A stretch of DNA of 48,899 nt. Source: Flavobacteriales bacterium (GTDB taxonomy: Bacteria; Bacteroidota; Bacteroidia; Flavobacteriales_D; Crocinitomicaceae). Location of the stretch: contig CANITF010000024.1 in NCBI GenBank assembly GCA_947470515.1, forward strand, positions 1-48,899, read 5' to 3'. Positions within the stretch are counted from its first letter, which is position 1. Each line of letters opens with the position of its first letter. The notes beneath the pieces are model-generated. The model had not been told where the DNA came from and ran no database searches. It worked only from the letters and a program-made list of their open reading frames with translations. This document shows, piece after piece, positions 32,669 to 41,374 of the stretch. Both the position numbers and the translations under genes were made by a program.

Positions 32669-33928
32669 ATGAAAATAGTATTCTTGCTTTTCTTTTTAAT
32701 TTCTTTTCATTCAATAATAGCTCAAACCACAATCAAGTCATCTAATGAACTTACCGGAAAAGAAATTCAGGAAGCTGCAACACAATCCTTAGAAAATTGG
32801 AATTATTATTTGAGGAATGATTTGGATTCCTTAAAAAGTGATGCTGTACAAATAATGATGATGGGATATGATGGAAAAAATGATTTTGCAATTAATACAG
32901 GAAAACGTTCTTTAGGAAGTTATTTAATTCGAACAGGTCAGCAATTAAAAGGGATTTATTATTTAAAAGCTGCAAATATTTATTTTGAGAAAAGAGAAAA
33001 TTTTGTTATTCAAACCGAAATACTCAATGAGATTGGTAATGGTTATTTAAACAACGGAAAACCAATTGAAGCTGAAAAATATTACTTGAAATCGTTGAAA
33101 TGTGGTAAGAATTCACCTGATCCAACTTCTGCTTTTTTAGCGGAGGTGAATTTAGCTCAAGCATACATCAATAGTGGAAATGACGATAAAGCCGCAGCTA
33201 TTTTACAACATTATAAAGCTGAATCTTTAAAAAGAGCCAAATTTGAAGCTGTTTCAAGTGCTTATGCATTGCTTGGAACAATTGCCGATTTAAAGACTAA
33301 TTTTCCATTGGCAAAAGAGTATTATCGAAAAAGCGCTGATTTTGGTTTTAAGTCGAAAGCAACGTCACTTATTGCGCAGGCTTATAACAATATGGCAATT
33401 GTGTTTTATCAAGAAAATGAGTTGGAGAGGTCCTTAGAATATTTTCAAAAAGCATTGGATTTGAGACTTCAAACAAAAAATTCAAAATCCATTTCTGAAA
33501 GCTATTACAATTTAGGTGACTATTATTTTGGATTGGAAAATTATAAGGAAGCTTTAAAATATTATTCAAAAAGTGAATATTACTGCAAAAATATTAAATT
33601 GGTAAAAGAAGAATTAGATGCAATTTTAGCTATTTCAGAGGTTTATAAAACGCAAAATAAATGGGAACTAGCCTACCAAGAAATGGCAAAGGTTGTTGAT
33701 TTACAAAAAAAGTATTTTTCTGAATTGGCAATTGAGCAATCGAGTGATAATGAACTTTTACAATCGCTTGATCAAATGGAAGTTGATGATAAAAATGTTT
33801 CACATGAAGCGAAGTTAATTGCAGCTATTGAAAATGAAAAATACCACACAAATATTCTTTATGCCGTTTTTGCCTTTGCACTAATTGCGTTAACATTATT
33901 AGTGTTTTACAGAAAGAAAATTAGTTAA
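32669..33928 (+). CDS. TPR protein with signal peptide and C-terminal membrane anchor
   Basis: A 419-residue protein with an N-terminal signal (1-19, SIIAQ). At least five TPR-like helical repeats are visible between about 95 and 345 (GNGYLNNGKPIEAEKYYLKS, YNNMAIVFYQENELERSLEY, YYNLGDYYFGLENYKEALKY). A short coiled-coil-like stretch precedes a transmembrane helix (about 396-414, NILYAVFAFALIALTLLVFY) and a tail of only a few residues (RKKIS). The layout is that of the sensory half of Bacteroidota TPR histidine kinases or LuxR-type regulators, but no output domain follows; ApaG begins on the other strand with an 8-nt overlap, leaving no room for a frameshifted remainder. A periplasmic scaffold or partner sensor are alternatives. 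Confidence 0.8.
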   Translation: MKIVFLLFFLISFHSIIAQTTIKSSNELTGKEIQEAATQSLENWNYYLRNDLDSLKSDAVQIMMMGYDGKNDFAINTGKRSLGSYLIRTGQQLKGIYYLKAANIYFEKRENFVIQTEILNEIGNGYLNNGKPIEAEKYYLKSLKCGKNSPDPTSAFLAEVNLAQAYINSGNDDKAAAILQHYKAESLKRAKFEAVSSAYALLGTIADLKTNFPLAKEYYRKSADFGFKSKATSLIAQAYNNMAIVFYQENELERSLEYFQKALDLRLQTKNSKSISESYYNLGDYYFGLENYKEALKYYSKSEYYCKNIKLVKEELDAILAISEVYKTQNKWELAYQEMAKVVDLQKKYFSELAIEQSSDNELLQSLDQMEVDDKNVSHEAKLIAAIENEKYHTNILYAVFAFALIALTLLVFYRKKIS

Positions 33929-34307
33929 GTCTTGGTGGGTGAATCAATTTAAAAATCGGGACATAAACTTGAAAAAGTTTGTTATCAGTTAGATTTTTAA
34001 AGGTATAAAACCCTTTCATAAAACCTATTTCAGAAAACAATTCACAACCGCTCATATAGGTGAATTGTTGACCAGGTTTTAAAATTGGTTGTTCACCAAT
34101 TACCCCATTCCCACTTACAAAATTTGGCTCATTTAATGAATCAAAAATATACCAATCTCGACTTAATAATTGAACTGTGAAATTATTACGATTTTCCATC
34201 GTAATGGTGTAATTGAAAAAGAATTGATTGTCAATAACATGTGATAAATCGGATCTGAATTTTGTCTCAACTGTAATTTGAACGCCTTCCGTTATTGCTG
34301 TTTCCAT
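33921..34307 (-). CDS. apaG: ApaG-family protein
   Basis: A 128-residue single ApaG (DUF525) beta-sandwich. YTITMENRNNFTVQLLSRDW, GNGVIGEQPILKPGQQFTYM and the central sequence near GFYTF match the family. ApaG is linked to cobalt/magnesium resistance in enterobacteria, and its domain occurs in F-box proteins; its biochemical role is unclear. Its 3' end overlaps the convergent TPR gene by 8 nt. Confidence 0.92.
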   Translation of the reverse strand: METAITEGVQITVETKFRSDLSHVIDNQFFFNYTITMENRNNFTVQLLSRDWYIFDSLNEPNFVSGNGVIGEQPILKPGQQFTYMSGCELFSEIGFMKGFYTFKNLTDNKLFQVYVPIFKLIHPPRLN

Positions 34308-34390
34308 ATCTACTTTTTGTATCCGTTCCGAAAATTATAACATTATTTCAACTAAAACAATTATTCTTTAAAAGAGTTCATTTTTTCGTT

Positions 34391-34623
34391 CCCCCTTTTG
34401 AGGTGGATAAAGGGGGAGGATAGACTAATTGGTTTTAAAATCCGAAGAGATAAAGCTTTATGATGCAAAAAATCGATTTTATTATCTTGTAATGTTAAAA
34501 GACAAAATCCTCCCCCATAGTCCCCCTCCAAAGGGGGAGACCTTGGTCCATCGTTCACCCCAAAAGACCAATTCTAGAATGAGTTTTTTATTTCCCCCTT
34601 TGGAGGGGGATAAAGGGGGAGGA
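34391..34623. repeat. REP/REPIN-like element: three copies of a G-rich 30-mer
   Basis: CCCCCTTTTGAGGTGGATAA AGGGGGAGGA (34391-34420), an inverted copy (about 34509-34539) and a second direct copy CCCCCTTTGGAGGGGGATAA AGGGGGAGGA (34594-34623). Each has internal dyad symmetry; neighbouring copies face each other, so single strands could fold into long hairpins. They fill the 426-nt divergent gap between apaG and dus. Similar G-rich elements recur in Bacteroidota intergenic regions in my memory. Confidence 0.85.
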
Positions 34624-34687
34624 CTCGATAACTTTAAGCCCAACTAATTTACTTTTTACAAACAATTTTACATTATTGCGCTCCCAA

Positions 34688-34718
34688 TTGCCCTTTTACT
34701 TCTTTCGCTGTATCTTTA
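34688..34718 (+). promoter_or_regulatory. Putative dus promoter
   Basis: TTG (34688-34690), 20 nt, TATCTTTA (34711-34718) matches the Bacteroidota consensus with one mismatch. It ends 15 nt before the TTG start codon at 34734, which supports that start. Confidence 0.45.
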
Positions 34719-34733
34719 CAAAAATTCTTCTTT

Positions 34734-35666
34734 TTGAGAAATCAACTATACTTAGCGCCATTGCAGAGCTTCACTGATCATCATTTCAGGAATGCCTTTC
34801 AGCAGGTCTTAGGTGATGTCGATCGTTTTTATGCACCTTATCTCAAAATGTCAAATGATGGAGTGATAAAAGAAGGTCCCAAAAAAGATGTTTTGCCCAA
34901 AAATAATCCGTTTGAAATTGTTGTGCCCCAAATCATGGCGTGTTGCACAGAAGATTTTTTGGTCATGGCAAATTATTTAAGTGATTTAGGATATCAGGAA
35001 GTAAATTGGAATTTAGGTTGTCCCTATCCGATGGTTGCCAACAGAGATTTAGGTTCTGGAATTTTGGGTAAACCAGAAAAGATCTATCAAATATTGGAAG
35101 ATGTCATACCTCAAATTCAAATGAAATTAGGATTGAAAATGAGAATGGGGTATGAATCAACAGAAGATATTCTAACAATTCTGCCCAAACTAAATGATTT
35201 TCCTTTAAGTGAAATCATAGTTCATGCGCGCTATGGAAAACAACTTTATCAAGGACAATGTGATCATGATCGGTTCAAAGAATGCATCGCTTTATCAAAC
35301 CATCGACTAGTTTATAACGGTGATATAAATACTGTCGAGGATTTTAGACGTATAAAATCCTTGTTTCCTGAAATTAATCATTTTATGATTGGTAGAGGTG
35401 CTATATCAAATCCTTTTCTATTCGAAATGATACAAGAAGACTCTATAGAATTCCCAGAAGATCGAATGGAGGTATTCTCCGATTTCTTAAACTTATTACT
35501 AGAAAGCTATCTCAAAGAAACCCAAAACGAAGGCAATGTTTTGATTAAGATGAAACATTATTGGGAATATTTTTCTGAGTCTTTTGAAAATGGAAAGCGC
35601 TATTATCGTATTGTGAAAAAAGTAAATTCAATACCTGAATATCAGCGATTTATTGATGAATTGTAA
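34734..35666 (+). CDS. tRNA-dihydrouridine synthase
   Basis: A 310-residue FMN-dependent Dus enzyme that reduces tRNA uridines. LYLAPLQSFTDHHFR (about 5-19) is the family N-terminus, NLGCPYPMV holds the catalytic cysteine, then LKMRMG, HARYGKQLYQG, YNGDINT and MIGRGAISNPFLF (FMN phosphate site). The start is TTG at 34734, with a promoter-like pair ending just upstream and no ATG that would keep the conserved N-terminus. The subfamily looks DusC-like but is not certain. No nearby tRNA gene. Confidence 0.92.
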   Translation: MRNQLYLAPLQSFTDHHFRNAFQQVLGDVDRFYAPYLKMSNDGVIKEGPKKDVLPKNNPFEIVVPQIMACCTEDFLVMANYLSDLGYQEVNWNLGCPYPMVANRDLGSGILGKPEKIYQILEDVIPQIQMKLGLKMRMGYESTEDILTILPKLNDFPLSEIIVHARYGKQLYQGQCDHDRFKECIALSNHRLVYNGDINTVEDFRRIKSLFPEINHFMIGRGAISNPFLFEMIQEDSIEFPEDRMEVFSDFLNLLLESYLKETQNEGNVLIKMKHYWEYFSESFENGKRYYRIVKKVNSIPEYQRFIDEL

Positions 35667-35757
35667 ATCATTCATTATTCATTATTTTTATATTTAATTG
35701 GCACAGCATTTGTTATAGGGCTGAAGTCACAGAATCGTGTAATTTAAAACAAGTACT

Positions 35758-37302
35758 ATGAAAAAAATTCTACTTATAGTTGGATTGATCTTATTGACCG
35801 CTTCAGCATCTTATTCTCAAGGAGATAAATTTACACAAGATTTCCAGCCGGTTCGAGCGGAATTAACTAAATGGGATCCAATTCGCGGAGAATGGCTAGC
35901 ATCAAGTCTTGTCGCAATGTCTAATAATCAAGCTATTCCAGATAGAACATTTCCAGAAGATTTAACACCAGTTGATATGTTGAGAATGGTTCCCGAATCG
36001 AACAGAACAATTATTAATCAATTAGTTAGAGATAATCAGCGAATTGCTGCTGATTCTAGTTCACGACATAATTGGAATAATGTCTATTCAATTGTAAATC
36101 GTCCAAGTTGCAAACCTGTTATGGCAAGAACATATGGTGATCCGCATTTATCTTCTTTTGACGGTGCAAATTATTCTTTTCAGACAGTTGGCGAATTTGT
36201 TTTGGTGAAATCTGTTTCTGAGAATATTGAAATTCAAACACGTCAACAACCACAATCAGATGACTTTTCACTAAATACTGCTGTTGCAATGAATGTTGCT
36301 GGAGACAGAGTTTGTATTTACGCAAATGAAAAACCAGATAATGTTTCGAATTGTGCATTGCGAATAAATGGTGCTCCAACTTATATTACTGCTGGAACTT
36401 ATTTTTTACCGCACGGAGGAATTGTACGTTATTCATCTAATACATATGTTGTTACTTGGCCAACAGGAGAATCGGCAAATGTAGACATGAAAAATACATC
36501 TAGAATGAATTTTTTGAATATTGCTGTTCAAATTTATCCATGTGCACAAAACGACCTTCAAGGTTTATTGGGTAATGCAAATGGAAATTCAAACGATGAT
36601 TTTGACAGAAACAGCAATAGAGCTTCCAATCAATCTTTTCCGATTTTCGGTAACGATCAGGCGTCAAATACTATTGAAAAAGAATTTTTATCTTTTTTAG
36701 CAAGAGATTATGCGCGTGAATTTAGAATTACACAAGCTACTTCTTTATTTGATTATGGATTCGGACAAAGTACAATGGCTTATACAGATGAAAGCTTTCC
36801 AAGAATTCACAGAACAATTTCAGATTTGCCAAATGACCGACAAGTTTCTGCAAGAAGGAATTGTGAAAATCAAGGTATAACGGGAAATGAGTTATACGGT
36901 TGTATTTATGATAACGCTTATTTGGAAATTCCTCCTAGCCCAAGACCTGTTATAAAAGATCCAACACAGGGAGTTACTATGGGAGTTTTAGATAAACCAG
37001 GGAGAAATATTAATCCTGGGCCAAGTGGGATTAAAGAACCTTTTAAAAATGATCGAGGTGAAGCAGTGGGCACAGTGCAACCTATAAAAAAAGATCCAGC
37101 AAAACAAGAAAGTGTCAAACAAGAAACAAGTCCAGTAAAAGAAACAAGTCCAATTTTTAAAACTGAGGATAAGGCCAATGGTTCAACTCAGCCGATTTCA
37201 AAACCTTCGAATGGCTCTTCAACTCCGATAAAACAATCACCAGCAGTTATTACGACTCCAACTATAAAATCTACTCCAGTGAAAGCTCCTGGAAAAGGTT
37301 AA
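35758..37302 (+). CDS. Secreted von Willebrand factor type D domain protein
   Basis: A 514-residue protein with a signal peptide (1-20, ASASYSQ). After ~100 residues of unknown fold comes a VWD domain (about 125-285) with GDPHLSSFDGANYSFQTVGE at its start and the calcium-loop-like GLLGNANGNSNDDFD at its end. The rest includes an unrecognised region (about 300-385) and a ~130-residue low-complexity tail rich in Pro, Lys, Ser and Thr (KQETSPVKETSPIF..). No T9SS sorting domain is seen. In animals VWD domains build extracellular polymers; in bacteria their role is poorly known. It is monocistronic, with a terminator immediately after the stop. Confidence 0.85.
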   Translation: MKKILLIVGLILLTASASYSQGDKFTQDFQPVRAELTKWDPIRGEWLASSLVAMSNNQAIPDRTFPEDLTPVDMLRMVPESNRTIINQLVRDNQRIAADSSSRHNWNNVYSIVNRPSCKPVMARTYGDPHLSSFDGANYSFQTVGEFVLVKSVSENIEIQTRQQPQSDDFSLNTAVAMNVAGDRVCIYANEKPDNVSNCALRINGAPTYITAGTYFLPHGGIVRYSSNTYVVTWPTGESANVDMKNTSRMNFLNIAVQIYPCAQNDLQGLLGNANGNSNDDFDRNSNRASNQSFPIFGNDQASNTIEKEFLSFLARDYAREFRITQATSLFDYGFGQSTMAYTDESFPRIHRTISDLPNDRQVSARRNCENQGITGNELYGCIYDNAYLEIPPSPRPVIKDPTQGVTMGVLDKPGRNINPGPSGIKEPFKNDRGEAVGTVQPIKKDPAKQESVKQETSPVKETSPIFKTEDKANGSTQPISKPSNGSSTPIKQSPAVITTPTIKSTPVKAPGKG

Positions 37303-37307
37303 ATACT

Positions 37308-37339
37308 AAAAAGTCTCACAGAAACGTGAGACTTTTTTT
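37308..37339 (+). terminator. Rho-independent terminator of the VWD gene
   Basis: AAAAAGTCTCAC / GTGAGACTTTTT, a 12-bp perfect stem with the 6-nt loop AGAAAC and a T-run, begins 5 nt after the stop. Confidence 0.92.
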
Positions 37340-37466
37340 GAGTTTTAAAAAGAAATTCTTAATTAAACGTGATTTACACGAATCGTTGTGCAAAAGACAA
37401 TACATAACCTAAATATTATGCTCTTAACTTGATTAGATTTACTATCTTTAGTTTTAAACTTGTCAA

Positions 37467-39632
37467 ATGAAATTATTATTAGTAGTGTTTATATGTATCA
37501 GTGCTAGCTCGAGTTTCTCTCAAGTTATTATGTCGGCAAATACCAAAGCAGATATTTCTCTGATTATATTAGATTCAAAGTTGAATGGAGGGAAAAGTTC
37601 TGAGAACATTCAAGATCGATTTGCTGTAAATTCTATCCATGGAGTTCAGTATGTTTCTTTTCTTGGAAAAACTACATCTAATTTTTCAAAATCTACTTTA
37701 GTTCAAATGGGAATTATGGTTGGCGCAAACATTGGCGACATTGTTAGTTTGAAAATTCCAGTGAGCCTATTGAATTCTATCTCAAGTTTACCAGGAATAA
37801 AAATACTTCAGCTCTCGGGCAAAATAAAACCTAATCTTGACAAAGCGGTTAAAGATATTGGTGCTGACAGTGTTCATATGGGGATAAATCTTCCTCAAGG
37901 ATACACGGGTAAAAATGTTTTAATTGGAATCACAGATTGGGGTTTCGATTATTCTTCACCGATGTTTTATGATACATTGTTGCAAAATACTAGAATTTTA
38001 GCTGCTTGGGATCAATTCAAAACTAGTGGGCCGGCACCTTTAGGATTTTCATACGGCACAGAATTTTCATCGTCCCCAGAGTTTATTACTGCCGGATCTG
38101 ATACTGTAAATATTTATAGTCACGCAACACATGGTTCTCATGTTGCAGGTATTGCTGGAGGCAGCGGTGCTGGAACAATTTATAGAGGTGTAGCATTTGA
38201 GTCACAATATCTATTTGCAACATTTTTAGTGGATGAAGGTGCCGTTTTAGATGCATGGGAATGGATGTATCAAAAATCTTTAACGGAAGGAAAAAGATTA
38301 GTTATTAATATGAGTTGGGGCTTATATCATTTGGGTACGCTAGATGGAAATTCATTATTAAGTCAAGCAATTGATACCTATTCATTACAAGGTGTTGTTT
38401 TCTCAAATTCAGGAGGAAATAATGGCAATGTGAATTTTCACATTAAAAAGACGTTCAACAATGATTCTATTAAATCACGTATTGAATTTTATGGTTACAA
38501 CTTAAATGCGAATATGTGGGGACAAAGTATTCATATGTGGGGTGAACAAGGAAATGATTTTGAGTCAGGTATTAAGGTATATAATTCAGCAGGATTATTA
38601 CTTGTAGAAAGTCCTTATTATTCAACGTCTACAACTTCAACATATATTGATACTTTTTTAGTTTCAGGAATAGATACAATTTGGTATAATATATCTGCTG
38701 ATGCAGTTCACCCTCTGAATGGTCGACCACAAATGCGTTTAAGGGTGAAAAATACGAATCAAAATCTTCGTGTTTTATTAAAATCTAAAGCTGTTTCAGG
38801 AAAAGTTCATTATTGGAATGTGACGGAGTTATCGAACGATGTTGGAAATTGGGGGATGCCATTTTCTTCTTTTACAGTGGGGACAATTAGTGGGGATCAT
38901 TTTTATGGAATAAGCGAGCCGTCTTGTACGAATAGTTTAATAAGTGTAGCTGCATACAATTCAAAATATCTAGCAAGTGGCGGAACACCAGTTGGTGGTG
39001 GGATAGCGAGTTTTTCTAGTATTGGCCCACGATATGATGAGGTATTAAAACCTGATGTTTCTGCTCCAGGAGTTAATGTTGCTTCTTCAATTTCTTCTTA
39101 TACTGATAATGCATTTACTCAAATAGCATTTGTAGATTTCAACGGAAGAACTTATCCTTTCGCAAAATTTTCAGGAACATCAATGGCTTCACCGATGGTA
39201 ACGGGTGTTGTCGCTTTGATTTTAGAAGCCAATCCATACTTATCAGCTCAACAAGTGAAGGATATTATTATTTTGACTGCTAGAGAAGATAATAATACTG
39301 GAGTTATTCCAACTGTTGGCAGTACACAATGGGGATGGGGAAAGATTGATGCTTACCAAGCAGTTCAATTAGCTTTGACAACAATTGGAATTGAGGAAAT
39401 TGACCATGAAATGCAATGGAGTGTTTATCCAAATCCAGTGGTGAATGAATTACATTTTACCTTAGTTGAAGAGTTGCCATTGAAAGCAATTATTGTTGAC
39501 GCAATGGGGAAAACAATAGCTCGGAATATTCAAGATTCTCGTCTTTCTGTTTCTGATTTGAAACCTGGAACTTATTGGGTAAGAATGGAAATTAATGGAA
39601 GAATAGAGCAACAAGCGTTTGTAAAACAATAA
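37467..39632 (+). CDS. Subtilase (S8) peptidase with T9SS type A sorting domain
   Basis: A 721-residue secreted serine peptidase. Signal peptide 1-19 (SSSFSQ); an N-terminal region to about 150 that may be a propeptide; then the S8 domain with catalytic D157 (IGITDWGFDYSSPMF), H222 (HATHGSHVAG) and S572 (SGTSMASP); SNSGGNNGN supplies the oxyanion asparagine. A large insertion lies between His and Ser (about 320-480). The type A sorting domain is at about 640-721 (VYPNPVVNELHF, LKPGTYWVRM). Secreted by T9SS and probably anchored to or released from the surface. A TATCTTTA -7-like box sits 17 nt before the ATG. The GNAT gene follows after 19 nt. Confidence 0.94.
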   Translation: MKLLLVVFICISASSSFSQVIMSANTKADISLIILDSKLNGGKSSENIQDRFAVNSIHGVQYVSFLGKTTSNFSKSTLVQMGIMVGANIGDIVSLKIPVSLLNSISSLPGIKILQLSGKIKPNLDKAVKDIGADSVHMGINLPQGYTGKNVLIGITDWGFDYSSPMFYDTLLQNTRILAAWDQFKTSGPAPLGFSYGTEFSSSPEFITAGSDTVNIYSHATHGSHVAGIAGGSGAGTIYRGVAFESQYLFATFLVDEGAVLDAWEWMYQKSLTEGKRLVINMSWGLYHLGTLDGNSLLSQAIDTYSLQGVVFSNSGGNNGNVNFHIKKTFNNDSIKSRIEFYGYNLNANMWGQSIHMWGEQGNDFESGIKVYNSAGLLLVESPYYSTSTTSTYIDTFLVSGIDTIWYNISADAVHPLNGRPQMRLRVKNTNQNLRVLLKSKAVSGKVHYWNVTELSNDVGNWGMPFSSFTVGTISGDHFYGISEPSCTNSLISVAAYNSKYLASGGTPVGGGIASFSSIGPRYDEVLKPDVSAPGVNVASSISSYTDNAFTQIAFVDFNGRTYPFAKFSGTSMASPMVTGVVALILEANPYLSAQQVKDIIILTAREDNNTGVIPTVGSTQWGWGKIDAYQAVQLALTTIGIEEIDHEMQWSVYPNPVVNELHFTLVEELPLKAIIVDAMGKTIARNIQDSRLSVSDLKPGTYWVRMEINGRIEQQAFVKQ

Positions 39633-39651
39633 CATTTGCTTTCAAAATAGA

Positions 39652-40149
39652 ATGATTGTAATCAATTTACTTTCTAAAAATGAAATGGTCGTAGTGAGAG
39701 AAATTGCTCAAATTACATGGCCAATTACGTATCGTGAGATTCTATCTTCTGAACAATTAGATTACATGTTTGAATGGATGTATAATCTTGAGAATTTGCA
39801 AAATCAAGTAGAAGAGGGTCAACTATTTTATGTCTTGAAAGAAAATGAAAAACCACTTGGATTTATTGGATTAGAATTGTTTACGCCTGAAAAGAACGAT
39901 TTAAAAATTCAAAAAATTTACGTTTTACCTGATAACCAAGGAAAAGGTGTTGGAAGAAAACTGATTGAAAAAGCAGTCGAAATCGCTCAAAAAAAAGGAA
40001 TTGAAAATGTCATCTTAAATGTAAATCGATTCAATAAAGCTGTGTCATTTTATCAAAAACTAGGTTTTAAAATTTCTTCCGAAGTGAATATTGATATTGG
40101 AAAAGGATATTTGATGGAGGATTATATTATGAATTATACAATTAAGTAA
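39652..40149 (+). CDS. GNAT-family N-acetyltransferase
   Basis: A 165-residue acetyl-CoA-dependent acyltransferase. Motif A is IQKIYVLPDNQGKGVGRKLI (about 84-103), with the QGKGVG pyrophosphate loop; NVNRFNKAVSFYQKLGF is motif B-like. Substrate unknown. It starts 19 nt after the subtilase and may share its transcript. Its stop codon begins the heptamer array. Confidence 0.9.
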   Translation: MIVINLLSKNEMVVVREIAQITWPITYREILSSEQLDYMFEWMYNLENLQNQVEEGQLFYVLKENEKPLGFIGLELFTPEKNDLKIQKIYVLPDNQGKGVGRKLIEKAVEIAQKKGIENVILNVNRFNKAVSFYQKLGFKISSEVNIDIGKGYLMEDYIMNYTIK

Positions 40150-40252
40150 AAAGTAAAAAGTAAAAAGTAAAAAGTAAAAAGTAAAAAGTAAAAAGTTTGA
40201 TTCCTAAGAACTAAATTACTTTTTCCTTCTACCTTTTTCCTTTTTCCTTTTT
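40147..40252. repeat. Opposed heptamer arrays (TAAAAAG)7 and (CCTTTTT)n
   Basis: Seven perfect TAAAAAG units run from 40147 to 40195; the first TAA is the GNAT stop codon. After 22 nt come ACTTTTT, CCTTCTA and three CCTTTTT (40218-40252), approximately complementary to the first array. The transcript could fold back into a long A/U-rich hairpin, so a terminator-like role for the GNAT gene is possible. The remaining ~100 nt to 40351 show nothing else. Confidence 0.88.
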
Positions 40253-40351
40253 TTGAATTTAGTATCTATCGAACAGCTATTTCACAGAATGATAAAGCAA
40301 AAACTGTCGGCGACATCACGAAGAAAGATCTATTTGGTGGTTACTTTGAAA

Positions 40352-41311
40352 TTATATCTCAATATCATTTCCACATTTAAAATGTCCTTCTGGACATTCT
40401 TTATGACCATGTAAACCGCACGGTCTGCAAGATAAATTGAGTACTTCTTTGATTTCAGAATCTTCTGATAATGGTCCAAATCCAAACCCAGGAATTGTCG
40501 AACAAAAGAACGCCGTTACAGGAGCATTCATTGCAGATGCTAAATGTAACGGACCTGAATCATTGACAAAATTTCTATAAGCTTTTGACATCAATGCTGC
40601 GGATTCTAATAAAGTGAGTTTTCCAGCAAGATTCTGTGCGTTAGAAATTTTAGACAAATCGATTATTTCTTGACAAAGGGCTTCATCATCTTTTCCACCT
40701 AAAAGATAAATTGCTCCTTCTCGTGATTTTTGTTGAATGAGTTGTACCCATTTTTCTTTTGGTAATTCCTTGGTGAACCAAACACTTGCTGGTGCAAAAC
40801 AAAAAAAATCATCAGAAGTGAAAGTGGATATTTTTGCAAAATGCTCTTTATTAGGAAATAGTTCTGGTCGTTTTTTAGATACTGCTCCAAATTCTTTTAT
40901 CACACTTAAATTTCGTTCAACTTCGTGTAAACCATTATCTATTTGATGATAGAAAGTCTTTGTAAATAAAAAGGAAAAAGGATTCTTTTTGAAACCATAT
41001 TTCTTTTTTGCACCTGAAAAAGCTGTAATTATTCCTGAACTGCCAAATCGTTGTAAATTAATTACCAGATCATATTTTCTGCTTCTAAATTGTCGAATCA
41101 ATTTTATAATAGATTGATATTTTCCTGCCGATTTATCAAAAACTACTATAATATTCAGATGAGGATTATTCTGCAATAGTGCTTCATTTCCTTTTTTAAC
41201 CAATACATCAATAGATGATTCAGGAAATAGCCTTTTCATTTCTGAAATAACTGGAGTTGAAAGAATTACATCTCCCAAAAAAGCGGTTTGTATAATAAGA
41301 ATACGATTCAC
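40352..41311 (-). CDS. Glycosyltransferase family 9 (heptosyltransferase-like)
   Basis: A 319-residue GT9 protein from GTG 41311 (NRILIIQTAFLGDVILSTPV). The acceptor N-domain opens with the family GD(V/I)xxxTP motif, and the donor site shows NDSGPLHLASAMN near residue 245. The C-terminal CRPCGLHGHKECPEGHFKC is typical of LPS heptosyltransferases in Bacteroidota. It probably adds a heptose or similar sugar to LPS core. It follows the type B surface gene on the same strand at 64 nt. Confidence 0.88.
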   Translation of the reverse strand: MNRILIIQTAFLGDVILSTPVISEMKRLFPESSIDVLVKKGNEALLQNNPHLNIIVVFDKSAGKYQSIIKLIRQFRSRKYDLVINLQRFGSSGIITAFSGAKKKYGFKKNPFSFLFTKTFYHQIDNGLHEVERNLSVIKEFGAVSKKRPELFPNKEHFAKISTFTSDDFFCFAPASVWFTKELPKEKWVQLIQQKSREGAIYLLGGKDDEALCQEIIDLSKISNAQNLAGKLTLLESAALMSKAYRNFVNDSGPLHLASAMNAPVTAFFCSTIPGFGFGPLSEDSEIKEVLNLSCRPCGLHGHKECPEGHFKCGNDIEI

Positions 41312-41374
41312 ATGGTAAAGGTATAAATAGTAAATGATTTAGAAGAATCGAGCTCAGTTTATAAGTCCTACCGA

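Noticed and set aside
33900-33960. Frameshift that would link the TPR protein to an output domain
   Set aside because: ApaG is encoded on the opposite strand starting 8 nt before the TPR stop, leaving no room for a missing domain.
34361-34558. Minus-strand open frame in the apaG-dus gap
   Set aside because: It runs over the G-rich REP copies and has no family features.
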